A stretch of 64,000 nucleotides of DNA from Arthrobacter sp. TPD3018 (GCA_003075315.1 QDFQ01000004.1:186001-250000); one strand, 5' to 3'; numbered from the stretch's first letter, positions 8,342 to 18,086 are shown. Numbers and translations: made by a program. Notes: a model not told the origin generated them from the sequence alone.

Positions 8342-9022
8342 TCATCCCCGCTTGAGCCACGATCCTTCGCGGAACCACTTGGTCACGATATATTTCGTGC
8401 CCTCCACCACATCCATGCCCTCGTGCAGCGTCAGCGTGTTGGGCGTGCCGTCCGGGTTCATATTGTTCCAGGCGAGCAGCAGCCCGCGGCGGGGCGCGAT
8501 CTTGAAGCCGGCCTGGGGGAACCAGGTTTCGCCGCCTTCGGCAACATCGTTGAGGTAGATCATCGCGGTCCACGTCCGCTGCCCGCCCGACGCCTGGATC
8601 TGTGGCCAATAGCTTTCGGTGTCGTGGAAGTAATCGTGGTGTGCGCGGAAGTGCTGGCCGGGAGCGTAGCGCTGGCCCTGCATCGTCTCACCCTTCTCGC
8701 GCGGCAGGCCAAGCAGGTCGGCGATCGATTCGTCGATCGGCTGCACCTCTGGCGCATAGCGGTTCATGTCGCAGCTTTCGCTGGTACGAAAATCCGATTC
8801 GGGGCGGTCGGATAGCAGCGACGATGGCCGGCGATCCGCGTCGATCATCGCGATCAACGTGTCGCATTGCGCGGCATCGAGAAAATCGAGATGGTAGAAC
8901 AGTTCGGCGCCCGACACCTCGGCCGCCGTTACTTGCGGATTGGCGGCAAGGCGGGTGGCGACCGCGCGACCCGTGTCGCGGCGTGCGGGCGAGGGGGCGG
9001 CGGCTTTCTTGCGGAAGAACAT
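8342..9022 (-). CDS. 2OG-Fe(II) oxygenase, prolyl 4-hydroxylase-like
   Basis: A 226-residue oxygenase of the prolyl 4-hydroxylase alpha-subunit type. The iron ligands are visible as His128 and Asp130 (HHD) and His200, with Lys210 as the 2-oxoglutarate anchor. The region RYAPGQHFRAHHD and the later TWTAMIYLNDVAEGGETWFP block are typical of the P4H fold. The start is ATG 9022 (MFFRKK); a longer frame upstream has no coding character. There is no signal peptide, so it should act in the cytoplasm. It follows, on the same strand, a gene for a strikingly proline/glycine-rich exported protein, but a terminator-like hairpin separates them. Confidence 0.9.
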   Translation of the reverse strand: MFFRKKAAAPSPARRDTGRAVATRLAANPQVTAAEVSGAELFYHLDFLDAAQCDTLIAMIDADRRPSSLLSDRPESDFRTSESCDMNRYAPEVQPIDESIADLLGLPREKGETMQGQRYAPGQHFRAHHDYFHDTESYWPQIQASGGQRTWTAMIYLNDVAEGGETWFPQAGFKIAPRRGLLLAWNNMNPDGTPNTLTLHEGMDVVEGTKYIVTKWFREGSWLKRG

Positions 9023-9050
9023 GGCGTAGCGAAAATGCCGTCGGGATAGG

Positions 9051-9086
9051 GACAAGACAAGAGGCCCGATGTCGCCACCGGGCCTC
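9051..9086 (-). terminator. Rho-independent terminator of the RcnB-family gene
   Basis: On the minus strand GAGGCCCG (9086-9079) pairs perfectly with CGGGCCTC (9068-9061), followed by a T-rich TTGTCTTGT. It lies 20 bases after the stop of the RcnB-family gene and before the oxygenase gene. Confidence 0.75.
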
Positions 9087-9105
9087 CCGTCATCCTGCCG
9101 ATCGA

Positions 9106-10071
9106 TCAGTAGAAGATGCCGTAGACCGCATCGACCACCAGCCCGCTGCGTACGTCGACGAGCAAGGCGTCGTCGTAATAGCGCACCCAACGATAGGGGC
9201 CGTAGGCTTCGGGCAGGCGATAGACGAAGGGATCGTCGATCCAGTAGCTCTGCGAGAAGAGCAGCGGCGCCAGCGAGATGCCGACCGAGAAGCGGCGGTA
9301 GCCATAGCCCCAGCCCGACGGTGCGTAATAGCGCGGCAGACGGAAGACACCGCGGTTGGCTGCACGCTCGCGCGCCCAGTCGTAGCGCCGGTCGTTGCGC
9401 CAGCCCCGATCCCAGTCGTTACGGCGATCGAACCGGCCGCGCTGGTTCCAGCCCTGATCCCAGCCACGCTGTTCGGTCCAGCGACGGTCGACGTCCTGAC
9501 GCCGCTGCCAGTCGCGCTGTTCGCGGTCGCGACGCTGCCAATCCTGGCGTTCGCGGTCGCGGCGGTCCTGATCGGCGCGATCCGGTCCAGGGCGGTTCCA
9601 GTCGGGGCGATTCCAGTCACGATTGGGACCAGGGCCGCGCGGGTCGATGCCCGGGGCGGGCTGGCCGGGACGCTGCCAGTCGGGACGGCGTTCCATACCG
9701 GGATCGGGGCGATCCGGCCGATCGGGCCGCTGCCAGTCGGGGCGTTGCCCATCGGGGCCAGGGCGCCGGTCCGGGCCGGGCGCGGGGCGTTGGCCGTCCG
9801 GGCCGTCGGGCCGGTCGCGGCGCCACTGTCCGTCGTTAGGGCCGCCGGGGCGCTCGCCGCGCCATTGCGGGCGCTCAGCCCGGATCTGGGCGTCGACGCC
9901 GACCTCGGCCGATAGCGGAGGGCGACCGCCGTCGGGGCGTGGGCCACCCGGCGCCTGCCAGTCGCCACGACGGCCGGGGCCGCCCGGGCCGCGCTCACCC
10001 GCCTCCTGCGCCTGCACCGCAACCGGCATCAGCATCGACGCGGCCAGCAACGCCTTGATCACGCTTTTCAT
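9106..10071 (-). CDS. RcnB-family exported protein with a long Pro/Gly/Arg/Trp-rich region
   Basis: A 321-residue exported protein. A signal peptide (MKSVIKALLAASMLMPVAVQAQ) is followed by about 190 residues of low complexity rich in Pro, Gly, Asp, Arg, Gln and Trp, with recurring DWQRP, DRPD, RDWQRR and NRPDWNRPG units. The C-terminal 75 residues (from WGYGYRRFSVG to the final DAVYGIFY) match the RcnB domain, including the YRWVRYYDDALLVD strand. RcnB proteins are periplasmic and linked to nickel/cobalt homeostasis in enterobacteria; in alphaproteobacteria their role is mostly unknown. The start chosen is ATG 10071; ATG 10080 (MFVMKSV) is possible. The repeat block is unusually long for the family. 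Confidence 0.85.
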   Translation of the reverse strand: MKSVIKALLAASMLMPVAVQAQEAGERGPGGPGRRGDWQAPGGPRPDGGRPPLSAEVGVDAQIRAERPQWRGERPGGPNDGQWRRDRPDGPDGQRPAPGPDRRPGPDGQRPDWQRPDRPDRPDPGMERRPDWQRPGQPAPGIDPRGPGPNRDWNRPDWNRPGPDRADQDRRDRERQDWQRRDREQRDWQRRQDVDRRWTEQRGWDQGWNQRGRFDRRNDWDRGWRNDRRYDWARERAANRGVFRLPRYYAPSGWGYGYRRFSVGISLAPLLFSQSYWIDDPFVYRLPEAYGPYRWVRYYDDALLVDVRSGLVVDAVYGIFY

Positions 10072-10208
10072 GACGAACATTCGTCCTTCCACTGCCGGCG
10101 CACGAGCCGGCCCCGATGATGACGCCTGAATGACACACGGGCGCTGTGCCGAAGCTGAATTGGTTCGTCAGCGTTGCGAAAGCTTATGCCCGCAGCGGAC
10201 CCGTTGGC

Positions 10209-10754
10209 TTAGCGTGCGGGCGGCGGCACCAGCGCGGGGACGACACGCGCGGCGTCGGCGGGATCGATGCCGGGACGGGCGCCGGCGGGGATCGTTTCCT
10301 CGCCCCGCGCGGCACGGGCGGCGCGCTGGATCGCCTCGATCATCCGCGGATAGATGCCGCAGCGGCACAGGTTGCGGATCGCGGTCTTGATCGCCGCTTC
10401 GTCGGGGTCGGTATCGCGCTTGAGTAGCACGGACGCCGCCATGATGATGCCGGGAATGCAAAAGCCGCATTGCGGCACATTGGCGGCGATGAAGGCGAGT
10501 TGCAGCGGGTGGTTGCGCTCGCGCGACAGCCCTTCGATCGTCGTGACGTAGCTGCCCTCGATCGACCCGATCGGCACTTGGCAGGCGAGCGCGGTGCGGC
10601 CGTCGATATCGACGGTGCACGCGCCGCAATGGCCGGTGCCGCAGCCATATTTGGTGCCCGTCAGGTTCGATGCGTCGCGCAGTGCCCACAGCAGCGGCGT
10701 TGCGGGGTCGAGCCGATATTCGACCGGCTGGTTGTTGACCGTGAGGCGCGACAT
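10209..10754 (-). CDS. (2Fe-2S)-binding subunit of a molybdenum hydroxylase (orphan)
   Basis: A 181-residue small subunit of the xanthine dehydrogenase/CO dehydrogenase/isoquinoline oxidoreductase type. Both clusters are intact: the plant-ferredoxin-like site with Cys38, Cys43, Cys46 and Cys58, and the helical-bundle site with Cys96, Cys99, Cys130 and Cys132. An Ala/Pro-rich C-terminal tail follows. The ATG at 10754 begins at MSRLTVNNQ. Normally the molybdopterin-binding large subunit is encoded next to it, but here the neighbours are an RcnB-family gene downstream and a divergent dioxygenase, so no partner is visible. Confidence 0.92.
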   Translation of the reverse strand: MSRLTVNNQPVEYRLDPATPLLWALRDASNLTGTKYGCGTGHCGACTVDIDGRTALACQVPIGSIEGSYVTTIEGLSRERNHPLQLAFIAANVPQCGFCIPGIIMAASVLLKRDTDPDEAAIKTAIRNLCRCGIYPRMIEAIQRAARAARGEETIPAGARPGIDPADAARVVPALVPPPAR

Positions 10755-10831
10755 GGAAGCCCCATAAGCGAAACGCGGCGTTTCGATCCACAGCGATTGC
10801 GGACGGGGCGGCGTGCGGCGATCTTGGCGGC

Positions 10832-11632
10832 ATGACGCTTCCGACGCTTTTCGTCCCGCATGGCGGCGGCCCATGCTTCTTCATGGACCCGAACGGCGGA
10901 CCGCCCGATCCGATGTGGCGGCCGATGCAGGCCTATCTCGCCGGGCTGATCGCATCGCTGCCCGAGCGGCCGCGCGCGATCCTGATGGTATCCGGTCATT
11001 GGGAGACGCCCGATCTGACCGTGCATGTCGGCGAGCGGCCCAGGCTGCTGTTCGACTATTACGGCTTTCCCGAGCACACCTATCGCCTGCGCTGGGATGC
11101 GCCCGGCGCGGTCGACGTGGCACGCGCGGCGGCAGACCTGCTCGGCGCCGCGGGGCATGCCGTCGGCGAAGAGGCTCAACGCGGCTGGGACCATGGCGTA
11201 TTCATCCCGATGATGGTCGCCGATCCGGCCGCGGACATCCCGCTCGCCCAGCTGTCGCTGCGGGCCGATCTGGACCCTGTCGCGCATATCGCGATCGGCC
11301 GGGCGCTGGCGCCGTTGCGCGATGCCGGCGTGCTGATCGTCGGATCGGGGATGAGCTTCCATAATCTGCGTGCGCGGGGGCCTGCGGTGACGCCGATCGC
11401 GCACGAATGGGACGATGCGCTGGTCGCCGCGGTAACCGATCCCGATCCGTTGCGGCGCGCGGCGCGGGTGGCAGCATGGGAGACGCTGCCGCACGCCCGT
11501 TTCGCGCACCCGGAAGCGGAGCATCTGTTGCCGCTGATGGTCGCGCTGGGGGCGGGCGGGGACGATGCGGCGGTCTGCGACTATCGCGACGTGGTGATGG
11601 GCTGGGCCGTATCGGGGTTTCGATTCGGGTGA
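10832..11632 (+). CDS. DODA-type extradiol ring-opening dioxygenase (LigB family)
   Basis: A 266-residue class III extradiol dioxygenase of the 4,5-DOPA dioxygenase/YgiD type. Metal ligand positions are seen in FVPHGGGP (near residue 10), in SGHWE (about 55-59) and in the GWDHGVFIPM block near 113-122, with a further histidine in GSGMSFHN. Members cleave catecholic rings using a divalent metal; YgiD of E. coli acts on DOPA with zinc. Substrate here is unknown. It diverges from the orphan iron-sulfur subunit gene with 77 bases between starts. Confidence 0.88.
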   Translation: MTLPTLFVPHGGGPCFFMDPNGGPPDPMWRPMQAYLAGLIASLPERPRAILMVSGHWETPDLTVHVGERPRLLFDYYGFPEHTYRLRWDAPGAVDVARAAADLLGAAGHAVGEEAQRGWDHGVFIPMMVADPAADIPLAQLSLRADLDPVAHIAIGRALAPLRDAGVLIVGSGMSFHNLRARGPAVTPIAHEWDDALVAAVTDPDPLRRAARVAAWETLPHARFAHPEAEHLLPLMVALGAGGDDAAVCDYRDVVMGWAVSGFRFG

Positions 11633-11731
11633 CGGGTATGCCGGGGGACGGCGGTGCCGCTTGCCAGCGACGGCGGCGGGCGCCTATGCGCTGACGATCA
11701 TAATCTTCCCCCAGGAGAGGCTGCCAGTCCC

Positions 11732-13024
11732 ATGGCCATGCATGTCGACACAACCCAAGCCGCGGCCCGCGGCGATGCCGCGCACGGCTATGACGCGCCC
11801 GATCTGCGCATCTTCGTCATCGCGCTGTTCTTCATCTTCGGCGGTATCACCAGCCTCAACGACATCATCATCCCGAAGCTGAAGGAGCTGTTCACGCTCG
11901 ACCATGCGACGTCGATGCTCGTCCAGTCGGCGTTCTTCCTCGCATATGCGCTGTTTTCGCTGCCCGCGGCGGCGATCGTTCGCAAGGCGGGCTATATGCG
12001 CACCGCGTCGATCGGCCTCGTCACGATGATGGTCGGCTGCCTGCTCTTCATCCCGGCGGCGCAGAGCGCGACCTTCGCGATGTTCCTGGTTGCGCTGTTC
12101 GTGTTGGGCGCGGGCATCACCATCGTGCAGGTCGTCGCCAACCCGCTCATTTCGCTGCTCGGCAAGCCCGAGACGGCGTCGAGCCGCCTCACCTTCGCGC
12201 AGGCGTTCAACTCGCTGGGCACCACGATCTTCCCGCGCGTCGGCTCGTCGCTGATCCTCGGCGGGCTTGCCAGCGTCAGCGCGGCGTCGCTGAGCGGCGC
12301 AGCGCTGGTGACGTACCGGCAGGAAGCATCGCAGGCGATCGTCCACACCTATCTGGGCCTCGCCGTTGCATTGCTGGTGATCGCCGCCGTCGTGTGGACG
12401 CGCCGCAACCGCCTGAAGGAAGAACAGGACCAGACGGGCAGCATCTTCCACGCCTTCACGCTGCTGAAGCGCCCGCGCTTCGCCATGGGGGCGGCGTGCA
12501 TTTTCCTGTATGTGGGCGCGGAAGTCGCGATCGGATCGGTCATCGTGCTGTATCTGATGCAGGCGTCGGTGTTCGGCATCGGCGATCAGGCCGCCGGCAA
12601 TTACGTGCCCTATTATTGGGGCGGGGCGCTGGTCGGCCGTTTCATCGGATCGTGGGTATTGACGCGCGTCGCGCCGGGCAAGGTGCTCGCTGCCGTGGCG
12701 ACCGGCGCGATCGCGCTGATCCTGATTTCGGCCAACACCACCGGCGCGCTGTCGGGCTATGCGCTGCTGGCGATCGGACTGATGAATTCGATCATGTTCC
12801 CGACGATCTTCAGCCTCGCCAGCGAAGGCCTGGGCAAGCGGGCTGCGGAAGGATCGGGCGTCATCGCCACCGCGATCGTCGGCGGCGCGATCATCCCGCC
12901 GCTGACCGGCAAGATCGCCGACGTCACCGGATCGATGCAGTTTTCGCTGACGCTGCCGGCAATCTGCTACGCGATCATCCTCGCCTACGGCCTGTACGCG
13001 CGCCGTTCGGCGGTGACGGCCTGA
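11732..13024 (+). CDS. FucP-type sugar MFS transporter
   Basis: A 430-residue, 12-helix major facilitator permease of the fucose/glucose/galactose:H+ symporter group. The N-terminal block RIFVIALFFIFGGITSLND and the segment QVVANPLISLLGKPETASSRLTFAQAFNSLG are typical of this family. An AGGAGAGG ribosome site 12 bases ahead fixes the ATG at 11732; upstream in-frame codons are unlikely to be used. It would import hexoses across the inner membrane. The neighbouring CoA-transferase-fold gene is on the opposite strand, so no operon partner reveals the sugar. Confidence 0.9.
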   Translation: MAMHVDTTQAAARGDAAHGYDAPDLRIFVIALFFIFGGITSLNDIIIPKLKELFTLDHATSMLVQSAFFLAYALFSLPAAAIVRKAGYMRTASIGLVTMMVGCLLFIPAAQSATFAMFLVALFVLGAGITIVQVVANPLISLLGKPETASSRLTFAQAFNSLGTTIFPRVGSSLILGGLASVSAASLSGAALVTYRQEASQAIVHTYLGLAVALLVIAAVVWTRRNRLKEEQDQTGSIFHAFTLLKRPRFAMGAACIFLYVGAEVAIGSVIVLYLMQASVFGIGDQAAGNYVPYYWGGALVGRFIGSWVLTRVAPGKVLAAVATGAIALILISANTTGALSGYALLAIGLMNSIMFPTIFSLASEGLGKRAAEGSGVIATAIVGGAIIPPLTGKIADVTGSMQFSLTLPAICYAIILAYGLYARRSAVTA

Positions 13025-13025
13025 A

Positions 13026-14144
13026 CTATAGGCCAAACTCCGCGATCTCGGCGGGCGTGAAGCCGAGATCGGCGAGCGTTGCGGCATCGGTTCGCTCGCT
13101 CGCCAGCGCGGGCGCCACGGTGGCGCTCGCCGAATAGCGCGGGGCGGGGGCGGGCTGGACCACGCCGCCCGCTTCGACCAGCGTCTCCCGCGCGACATTA
13201 TGCGGGTGGGCGGCGGCTTCGTCGAAGTCGAGGACCGGTGCGACGCACGCCTCGCTCCCGGCGAAGGCTTCCACCCAGGCGTCGCGCGGCCGGGTGCGGA
13301 ACAGCGCGGCGAGGCCATCGCGCATCGCCGGCCAGGCGGCTGGATCGAACTGACGCTCCCATAGCGGATCGCTGAGGCGCAGCACACGGCGGAGCGCGGC
13401 GTAGAAGGCGGGCTCGATGGCGCCGACCGCGATCCACTTCCCGTCCTGCGTCTCGTACGTGTCGTAGAAGGGGCCGCCGCCATCGAGCAGATTCGTGCCG
13501 CGCTTGTCGCTCCACCGGCCCATGCCGCGAAAGCCCCAGATCATGCTCATCAGCAGCGCCGATCCATCGGTCATCGCGGCGTCGACGACCTGTCCTTCGC
13601 CGCTGCGTTGGGCGTGGAGCAGCGCGGCGAGCATGCCAAACGCCAGCATCATGCCGCCGCCGCCGAAATCGCCGACCATGTTGATCGGCGCCGTCGGCTT
13701 GTCGCCGGCGCGCCCGAAGGCGTGTAGCGCGCCCGAGATGGCGATATAATCGATGTCGTGGCCTGGATCGCTCGCGAGTGGGCCGGTCTGTCCCCAGCCG
13801 GTCATGCGACCGTAGACCAGGCGAGGATTGTCGGCGAGCAGGACATCGGGGCCGAGGCCCAGCCGCTCCATCACCCCGGGGCGGAATCCTTCGATCAGGC
13901 CGTCGGCGCTCGCGACGATGCGGCGGACCGCGGCGATGCCCTGGGGCGTCTTGAGGTCGATCGCCACCGATCGGCGCGAGCGGAGCAGCGGATCCTTGGT
14001 CGGATCGCTGAACCCCTGCTGATGCCCGCGATCGATGCGGATCACATCCGCGCCATGGTCTGCCAGCATCATACCGCAGAACGGGCCGGGGCCGATCCCC
14101 GCCATCTCGACGATGCGCAGCCCGGTGAGCGGTGGTGGCGCCAT
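13026..14144 (-). CDS. CaiB/BaiF family alpha-methylacyl-CoA racemase
   Basis: A 372-residue member of the type III CoA-transferase family, subgroup alpha-methylacyl-CoA racemase. Features: an N-terminal [32 protein letters not shown] block, then His129 in GHDIDY and Asp159 in VGDFGGGG, which align with the catalytic His/Asp pair of the mycobacterial racemase. These enzymes epimerise 2-methylacyl-CoA esters in branched-chain or sterol side-chain degradation. It converges with the sugar transporter and lies upstream, on the same strand, of glutaryl-CoA dehydrogenase, but a 333-base gap with a palindromic repeat separates them. Confidence 0.9.
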   Translation of the reverse strand: MAPPPLTGLRIVEMAGIGPGPFCGMMLADHGADVIRIDRGHQQGFSDPTKDPLLRSRRSVAIDLKTPQGIAAVRRIVASADGLIEGFRPGVMERLGLGPDVLLADNPRLVYGRMTGWGQTGPLASDPGHDIDYIAISGALHAFGRAGDKPTAPINMVGDFGGGGMMLAFGMLAALLHAQRSGEGQVVDAAMTDGSALLMSMIWGFRGMGRWSDKRGTNLLDGGGPFYDTYETQDGKWIAVGAIEPAFYAALRRVLRLSDPLWERQFDPAAWPAMRDGLAALFRTRPRDAWVEAFAGSEACVAPVLDFDEAAAHPHNVARETLVEAGGVVQPAPAPRYSASATVAPALASERTDAATLADLGFTPAEIAEFGL

Positions 14145-14258
14145 GGATCCTCTCCCTGTGTTTCAGGGGAGGGTAAGCGGCGCGGTGGACGAGCACAACA
14201 AATGTTATGCTGGTTGCGGTGGTCGAGTCGCTATACCTATTTGGCGCCCCTCTCTCCC

Positions 14259-14337
14259 GTCACCCCGGACTTGATCCGGGGTCCCACTACCCGGGTGCGG
14301 TCTAAGAAGCGGGACCCCGGCTCAAGGCCGGGGTGAC
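14259..14337. repeat. Palindromic repeat, GTCACCCCGG subfamily
   Basis: Two inverted arms, GTCACCCCGGACTTGATCCG... from 14259 and the complementary arm ending at 14336. It occupies the middle of the 333-base gene-free stretch 14145-14477, which also must hold the promoter of the racemase gene; nothing else recognisable is seen there. Confidence 0.75.
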
Positions 14338-14477
14338 GATGGAATGTGATGGGGCGCCGAACGTCGATCCGCCTTGCCGTTCTTGCGAGCGCAGCGTGGC
14401 AATCCAGGGCTTGCCTGCCCCGCTCTGCATTGCTTCCTCGGGTCCAGTCCGCGGAGGCAATGACGGGTTCTTGGTCC

Positions 14478-15662
14478 TCAGAACGCCGCGATGCCGGTGA
14501 TCGCGCGGCCCAGGATCAGCGCGTGGACGTCGTGCGCACCTTCATAGGTGTTGACCGTCTCCAGGTTCATTGCGTGGCGCATGACCTGGTATTCGCCGCT
14601 GATGCCGTTGCCGCCGTGCATGTCGCGCGCCATCCGGGCAATATCGAGCGCCTTGCCGACGTTGTTGCGCTTGACGATTGAGACCATCTCGGGCGCGAAC
14701 CGTCCTTCGTCCATCAGGCGGCCGACACGCAGAGAGGCTTGCAGCCCGAGGGCGATCTCGGTCTCCATGTCGGCCAGCTTTTTCTGGTAGAGCTGACGCC
14801 CGGCGAGGGGCGTGCCGAACTGCTTGCGATCGAGGCCGTATTGGCGGGCGGCGTGGAAGCAGAATTCCGCCGCGCCCAGCGCACCCCAGCTAATGCCGTA
14901 GCGCGCGCGGTTAAGGCAGCCGAACGGGCCCTTCAGCCCCTCGACGTTGGGCAGCAGCGCGTCCTCGCCGACCTCGACATCCTCCATCACGATGCCGCCG
15001 GTGATCGAGGCGCGCAGGCTGAGCTTGCCCTCTATCTTGGGGGCGGACAGGCCCTTCAATCCCTTGGTCAGAATGAAGCCGCGGATTGCACCGCCGTGTG
15101 CGTCGCTCTTCGCCCAGACGACGAAGACGTCGGCGATCGGGCTGTTCGAAATCCAGGTCTTGGCGCCGCTCAGGACATAGCCGCCGTCGACCTTGCGCGC
15201 GCGCGTCGTCATGCCGCCCGGGTCGGAGCCGGCGTCGGGTTCGGTCAGGCCGAAGCAGCCGATATATTCGCCGCTCGCGAGCTTGGGCAGGAAGGCGTGG
15301 CGCTGTTCCTCCGAACCGTAGGCGTAGATCGGGTACATCACGAGCGACGACTGGACGCTCATCATCGAGCGATAGCCGGAGTCGATCCGCTCGACCTCGC
15401 GGGCGACGAGGCCATAGGCGACATAGCTGGCGCCGACGCCGCCATATTCCTCCGGGACGGTCGGGCCGAGCAGCCCCAGTTCGCCCATCTCGCGGAAGAT
15501 CGCGGGATCGGTATGTTCATGCTGGAACGCCTCGACGATGCGCGGGGCGAGGCGATCCTGGGCGTACGCGCGCGCAGTGTCGCGGATCATCCGCTCGTCT
15601 TCGCTCAATTGCTCGTCGAGCAGGAAGGGATCTGCCCAGTCGAACTTGCCCATGCCGGCCAT
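14478..15662 (-). CDS. gcdH: Glutaryl-CoA dehydrogenase
   Basis: A 394-residue flavoprotein acyl-CoA dehydrogenase. The motif [20 protein letters not shown] near the C terminus, with its catalytic glutamate in TYEG, is the hallmark of glutaryl-CoA dehydrogenase. The FAD/substrate block [13 protein letters not shown] (about 133-145) and the segment [13 protein letters not shown] are also typical. It converts glutaryl-CoA to crotonyl-CoA in lysine and tryptophan breakdown and passes electrons to ETF. An AAGGAG site eight bases upstream selects ATG 15662 over the in-frame ATG at 15668. Transcription probably starts in the palindrome-rich gap after the TonB receptor gene. Confidence 0.93.
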   Translation of the reverse strand: MAGMGKFDWADPFLLDEQLSEDERMIRDTARAYAQDRLAPRIVEAFQHEHTDPAIFREMGELGLLGPTVPEEYGGVGASYVAYGLVAREVERIDSGYRSMMSVQSSLVMYPIYAYGSEEQRHAFLPKLASGEYIGCFGLTEPDAGSDPGGMTTRARKVDGGYVLSGAKTWISNSPIADVFVVWAKSDAHGGAIRGFILTKGLKGLSAPKIEGKLSLRASITGGIVMEDVEVGEDALLPNVEGLKGPFGCLNRARYGISWGALGAAEFCFHAARQYGLDRKQFGTPLAGRQLYQKKLADMETEIALGLQASLRVGRLMDEGRFAPEMVSIVKRNNVGKALDIARMARDMHGGNGISGEYQVMRHAMNLETVNTYEGAHDVHALILGRAITGIAAF

Positions 15663-15715
15663 CGTCATCTCTCCTTTTCGACGGTGCGGTACGGGAGTGG
15701 GCGACGGTAGGCAAG

Positions 15716-15841
15716 CTCCCCCCCGGTACGGGGAGGGGGACCGCGCCGCAGGCGTGGTGGAGGGGGCCTCCCACAAACGACAGCGCCTGTGGGGCGCCCC
15801 CTCCACCAGCTTCGCTGGTCCCCCTCCCCGTGCCGGGGAGG
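15716..15841. repeat. Long inverted repeat of the CCCCTCCACC type
   Basis: The left arm (15716-15768) contains ACGGGGAGGGGGACC and GTGGTGGAGGGGGC; the right arm (15791-15841) holds their complements, CCCCCTCCACC and GGTCCCCCTCCCCGTGCC. It can fold into a hairpin of about 125 bases between the TonB receptor stop and the gcdH start. It is unrelated to the GTCAT-type palindromes. It may be a non-autonomous mobile or extragenic palindromic element and may insulate gcdH from the receptor transcript. Confidence 0.7.
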
Positions 15842-15846
15842 AATTT

Positions 15847-17955
15847 TTAGAGCCCGAACCGCAGGGTCACGCGGATGTCGCGGCCGGCGAGGGGGGCGAA
15901 GTCCTTCAGGAAGCTCGAGTGGCGGCGGGCGACCACGTCGAAGATGTTGTTCGCCGACAGCAGCAGGCTGGTCTTGCTGTCGGCCCCGAACGGACGGATC
16001 GAAGCGCTGGCGTTGACCATCGTATAACCCGGCGTGCGGGTCTCGAAGGCGGCTAGGCGATTTTGCGGGAAGACGTGCTCTGCCTCGATTCGGGCGCCCA
16101 GGCGGTCGCTTTGTGCTTCGATGCCGCCGAGGACACGGGCCGGGGGGATGCGGGGCACGGGGCCGACGTCGACGATATTGGCGTGGACGTAATCGCCCAG
16201 CAGATCGGCGTTGATCGTGTAGCTGCCGATGCGCGCTAGGCGGACCGAGGCATCGGCCTCGAACCCGTAATAGCGCGCGTCGCCCTGCTGATATTGGAAG
16301 CAGGGCAAGCCCGACAGGTCGTCGGTGCGGGCGAGGCAGACGGCGGGGTCGACGCGGTTTTCCGAAATGTAGTTGGTGAACCAGTTGTAATAGGCCGAGG
16401 CATCGAGGCTGAAGCCATCGCCGTGCGCGTGCAGCGTTGCCTCGAGCCCCCAGCTCTTTTCGAGGCTGAAGTTCGGGTTGCCGAGTTCATAGGCCTGGGT
16501 GCCGGCGTGCGGGCCGTTGGCCAGCAATTCCTCCGCCGAGGGCGCACGCTCGGTGCGCGACCCGTTGAGGCCGATGCGCACCCCGTCGGCGATCGCATAG
16601 GACGCGCCGATCGAGCCGGATAGCGCCTCGAAATGACGCTTGCCCCCGAAGAAGCGGTCGTTGCCCACTGGCACGCGGCCGGCGACGTCGGTCAGCTCGT
16701 AGCGCAGGCCGCCCTCCGCGCGGAACGGGCCGTTGGCATATTGCTGCAGCGTGAAGAAGCCGGTCTGGTTGGTTTCGTTCTTGGGCAGGAAAGCTTCGTC
16801 GCCCACGACGTTGAAGATGCGGTTGAAATATTGAACGCCGCTGGCGCCCTGCCAGCCGCCGCGATTGGCCTGCACCAGCTCGAGACGCCCTTCGAGGCCC
16901 TTGTTGTAGAAGGCGGTGCCGACGCTGCCGTCCTCTTCGAGTTCGAAGTGGCGGTAGTTCGCCTGGCCGGCGCGGATGCGAATCTTGTCGAGGACGCCGC
17001 CGCCGGTCTGCACCTCACCGCGCAGGTCGACGCGGTTCTGAACGACGGAGAGGCGCGGCGCTTCCTGTTCCTGACCCACCGCGGTCGCGTAGCGGATGGG
17101 GACGCCGTACAGGCTGTCATAATGGCTGTACGACACGCCCAGATTGCCGGTGTCGGTGATGATCGACGCGCCGGCGCCTGCGGTCCACGTCTTCGACGCC
17201 GAATTGGGCAGGCGGTTCCGCAGCGCGGCGGAGGCGGCGAAGTCGATCGGTTCGTCGGTGTCCTGCGGTAGACCAACCTGGCTGAGCGCGGCGGCACGGG
17301 CGGCGGGGGAGAGGATGTAACCGCGGCCCGTGCGCAGGTCGTTCGACTTCAGGTACGATCCGTCGGCGTGCAGCACGATGTTCTTCGTGACCGCGACGTC
17401 GCCCGCGGCGCCGCCCGACCGCTCGGTCGCCGCCGAGCCGTAGGCGGCGATGCCGTTCAGGCGATAGCCGTTGTCGGGCACGGTGCGCGGAATGCGCGTG
17501 TCGATCACGTTGACGACGCCGCCGACCGCGGACGAGCCGAACAGCAAAGCGGACGGGCCGCGCAGTACCTCGACGCGCTCGGCGAGCAGGGGATCGATGA
17601 TGACGGCATGGTCGACGCTGGTGTTGCTGACGTCGATCGCGCCGATACCGTCGGTCAGCACGCGGATACGGTCGCCCTGGAAGCCGCGCAGGATCGGGCG
17701 CGAGGCGCTGGGGCCGAACGAGGTCGCGGACACGCCGGGCTGGCGGGCGAGCGTTTCACCGATCGTCGGGCGCAGTTCGCGGGTCAGCTGCTCGCCCGAC
17801 AGGACGGTCGTGCCCTGCAACACGTCGCGCTCGCTCTGCGGCACGGCGGCGGTGACGATGATGTCCTTGCCCTGCGGTGCGGCTTCGGGAGCGCCGGTCT
17901 GGGCGAAGGCGGGGCTGGCGAGCAGGCTGGCGCCGGCGAGCAGGAAGGTGCGCAT
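15847..17955 (-). CDS. TonB-dependent outer-membrane receptor, ZnuD-like
   Basis: A 702-residue TonB-dependent receptor: signal peptide [19 protein letters not shown], an N-terminal TonB-box-like region with KDIIVTAA, a plug domain with [20 protein letters not shown] and the segment [35 protein letters not shown], then a 22-strand barrel ending in RVTLRFGL. The plug sequence resembles the zinc receptor ZnuD and the related iron-siderophore group. A ZnuD-like role in zinc uptake is therefore an inference. ATG 17955 has a GCGGAG site. A Zur-like palindrome lies 67-81 bases upstream. Confidence 0.9.
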   Translation of the reverse strand: MRTFLLAGASLLASPAFAQTGAPEAAPQGKDIIVTAAVPQSERDVLQGTTVLSGEQLTRELRPTIGETLARQPGVSATSFGPSASRPILRGFQGDRIRVLTDGIGAIDVSNTSVDHAVIIDPLLAERVEVLRGPSALLFGSSAVGGVVNVIDTRIPRTVPDNGYRLNGIAAYGSAATERSGGAAGDVAVTKNIVLHADGSYLKSNDLRTGRGYILSPAARAAALSQVGLPQDTDEPIDFAASAALRNRLPNSASKTWTAGAGASIITDTGNLGVSYSHYDSLYGVPIRYATAVGQEQEAPRLSVVQNRVDLRGEVQTGGGVLDKIRIRAGQANYRHFELEEDGSVGTAFYNKGLEGRLELVQANRGGWQGASGVQYFNRIFNVVGDEAFLPKNETNQTGFFTLQQYANGPFRAEGGLRYELTDVAGRVPVGNDRFFGGKRHFEALSGSIGASYAIADGVRIGLNGSRTERAPSAEELLANGPHAGTQAYELGNPNFSLEKSWGLEATLHAHGDGFSLDASAYYNWFTNYISENRVDPAVCLARTDDLSGLPCFQYQQGDARYYGFEADASVRLARIGSYTINADLLGDYVHANIVDVGPVPRIPPARVLGGIEAQSDRLGARIEAEHVFPQNRLAAFETRTPGYTMVNASASIRPFGADSKTSLLLSANNIFDVVARRHSSFLKDFAPLAGRDIRVTLRFGL

Positions 17956-18021
17956 GAATACTCCGCGTAGGGACAGGCCCGGACCCCGGGCGTTGTGCAA
18001 GTGCGAAGCGTCTGTGCGACG

Positions 18022-18036
18022 TGATACGTTATATCA
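18022..18036 (-). promoter_or_regulatory. Candidate Zur-like operator upstream of the ZnuD-like receptor
   Basis: TGATA-CGTTA-TATCA, inverted 5-bp arms around an AT-rich core containing GTTATA, the kind of core found in Zur sites. It lies 67-81 bases before the receptor start in an otherwise GC-rich stretch. The match is short and has not been tested against a motif model. Confidence 0.3.
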
Positions 18037-18086
18037 AGATGAAATCGGTGTGACGATGCGGTTACGTCAGCACTGTGGCCGCGATG

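Noticed and set aside
11684..13483. 599-residue minus frame antisense to the sugar transporter
   Set aside because: Shadow of a clear 12-helix MFS gene and partly of the racemase gene.
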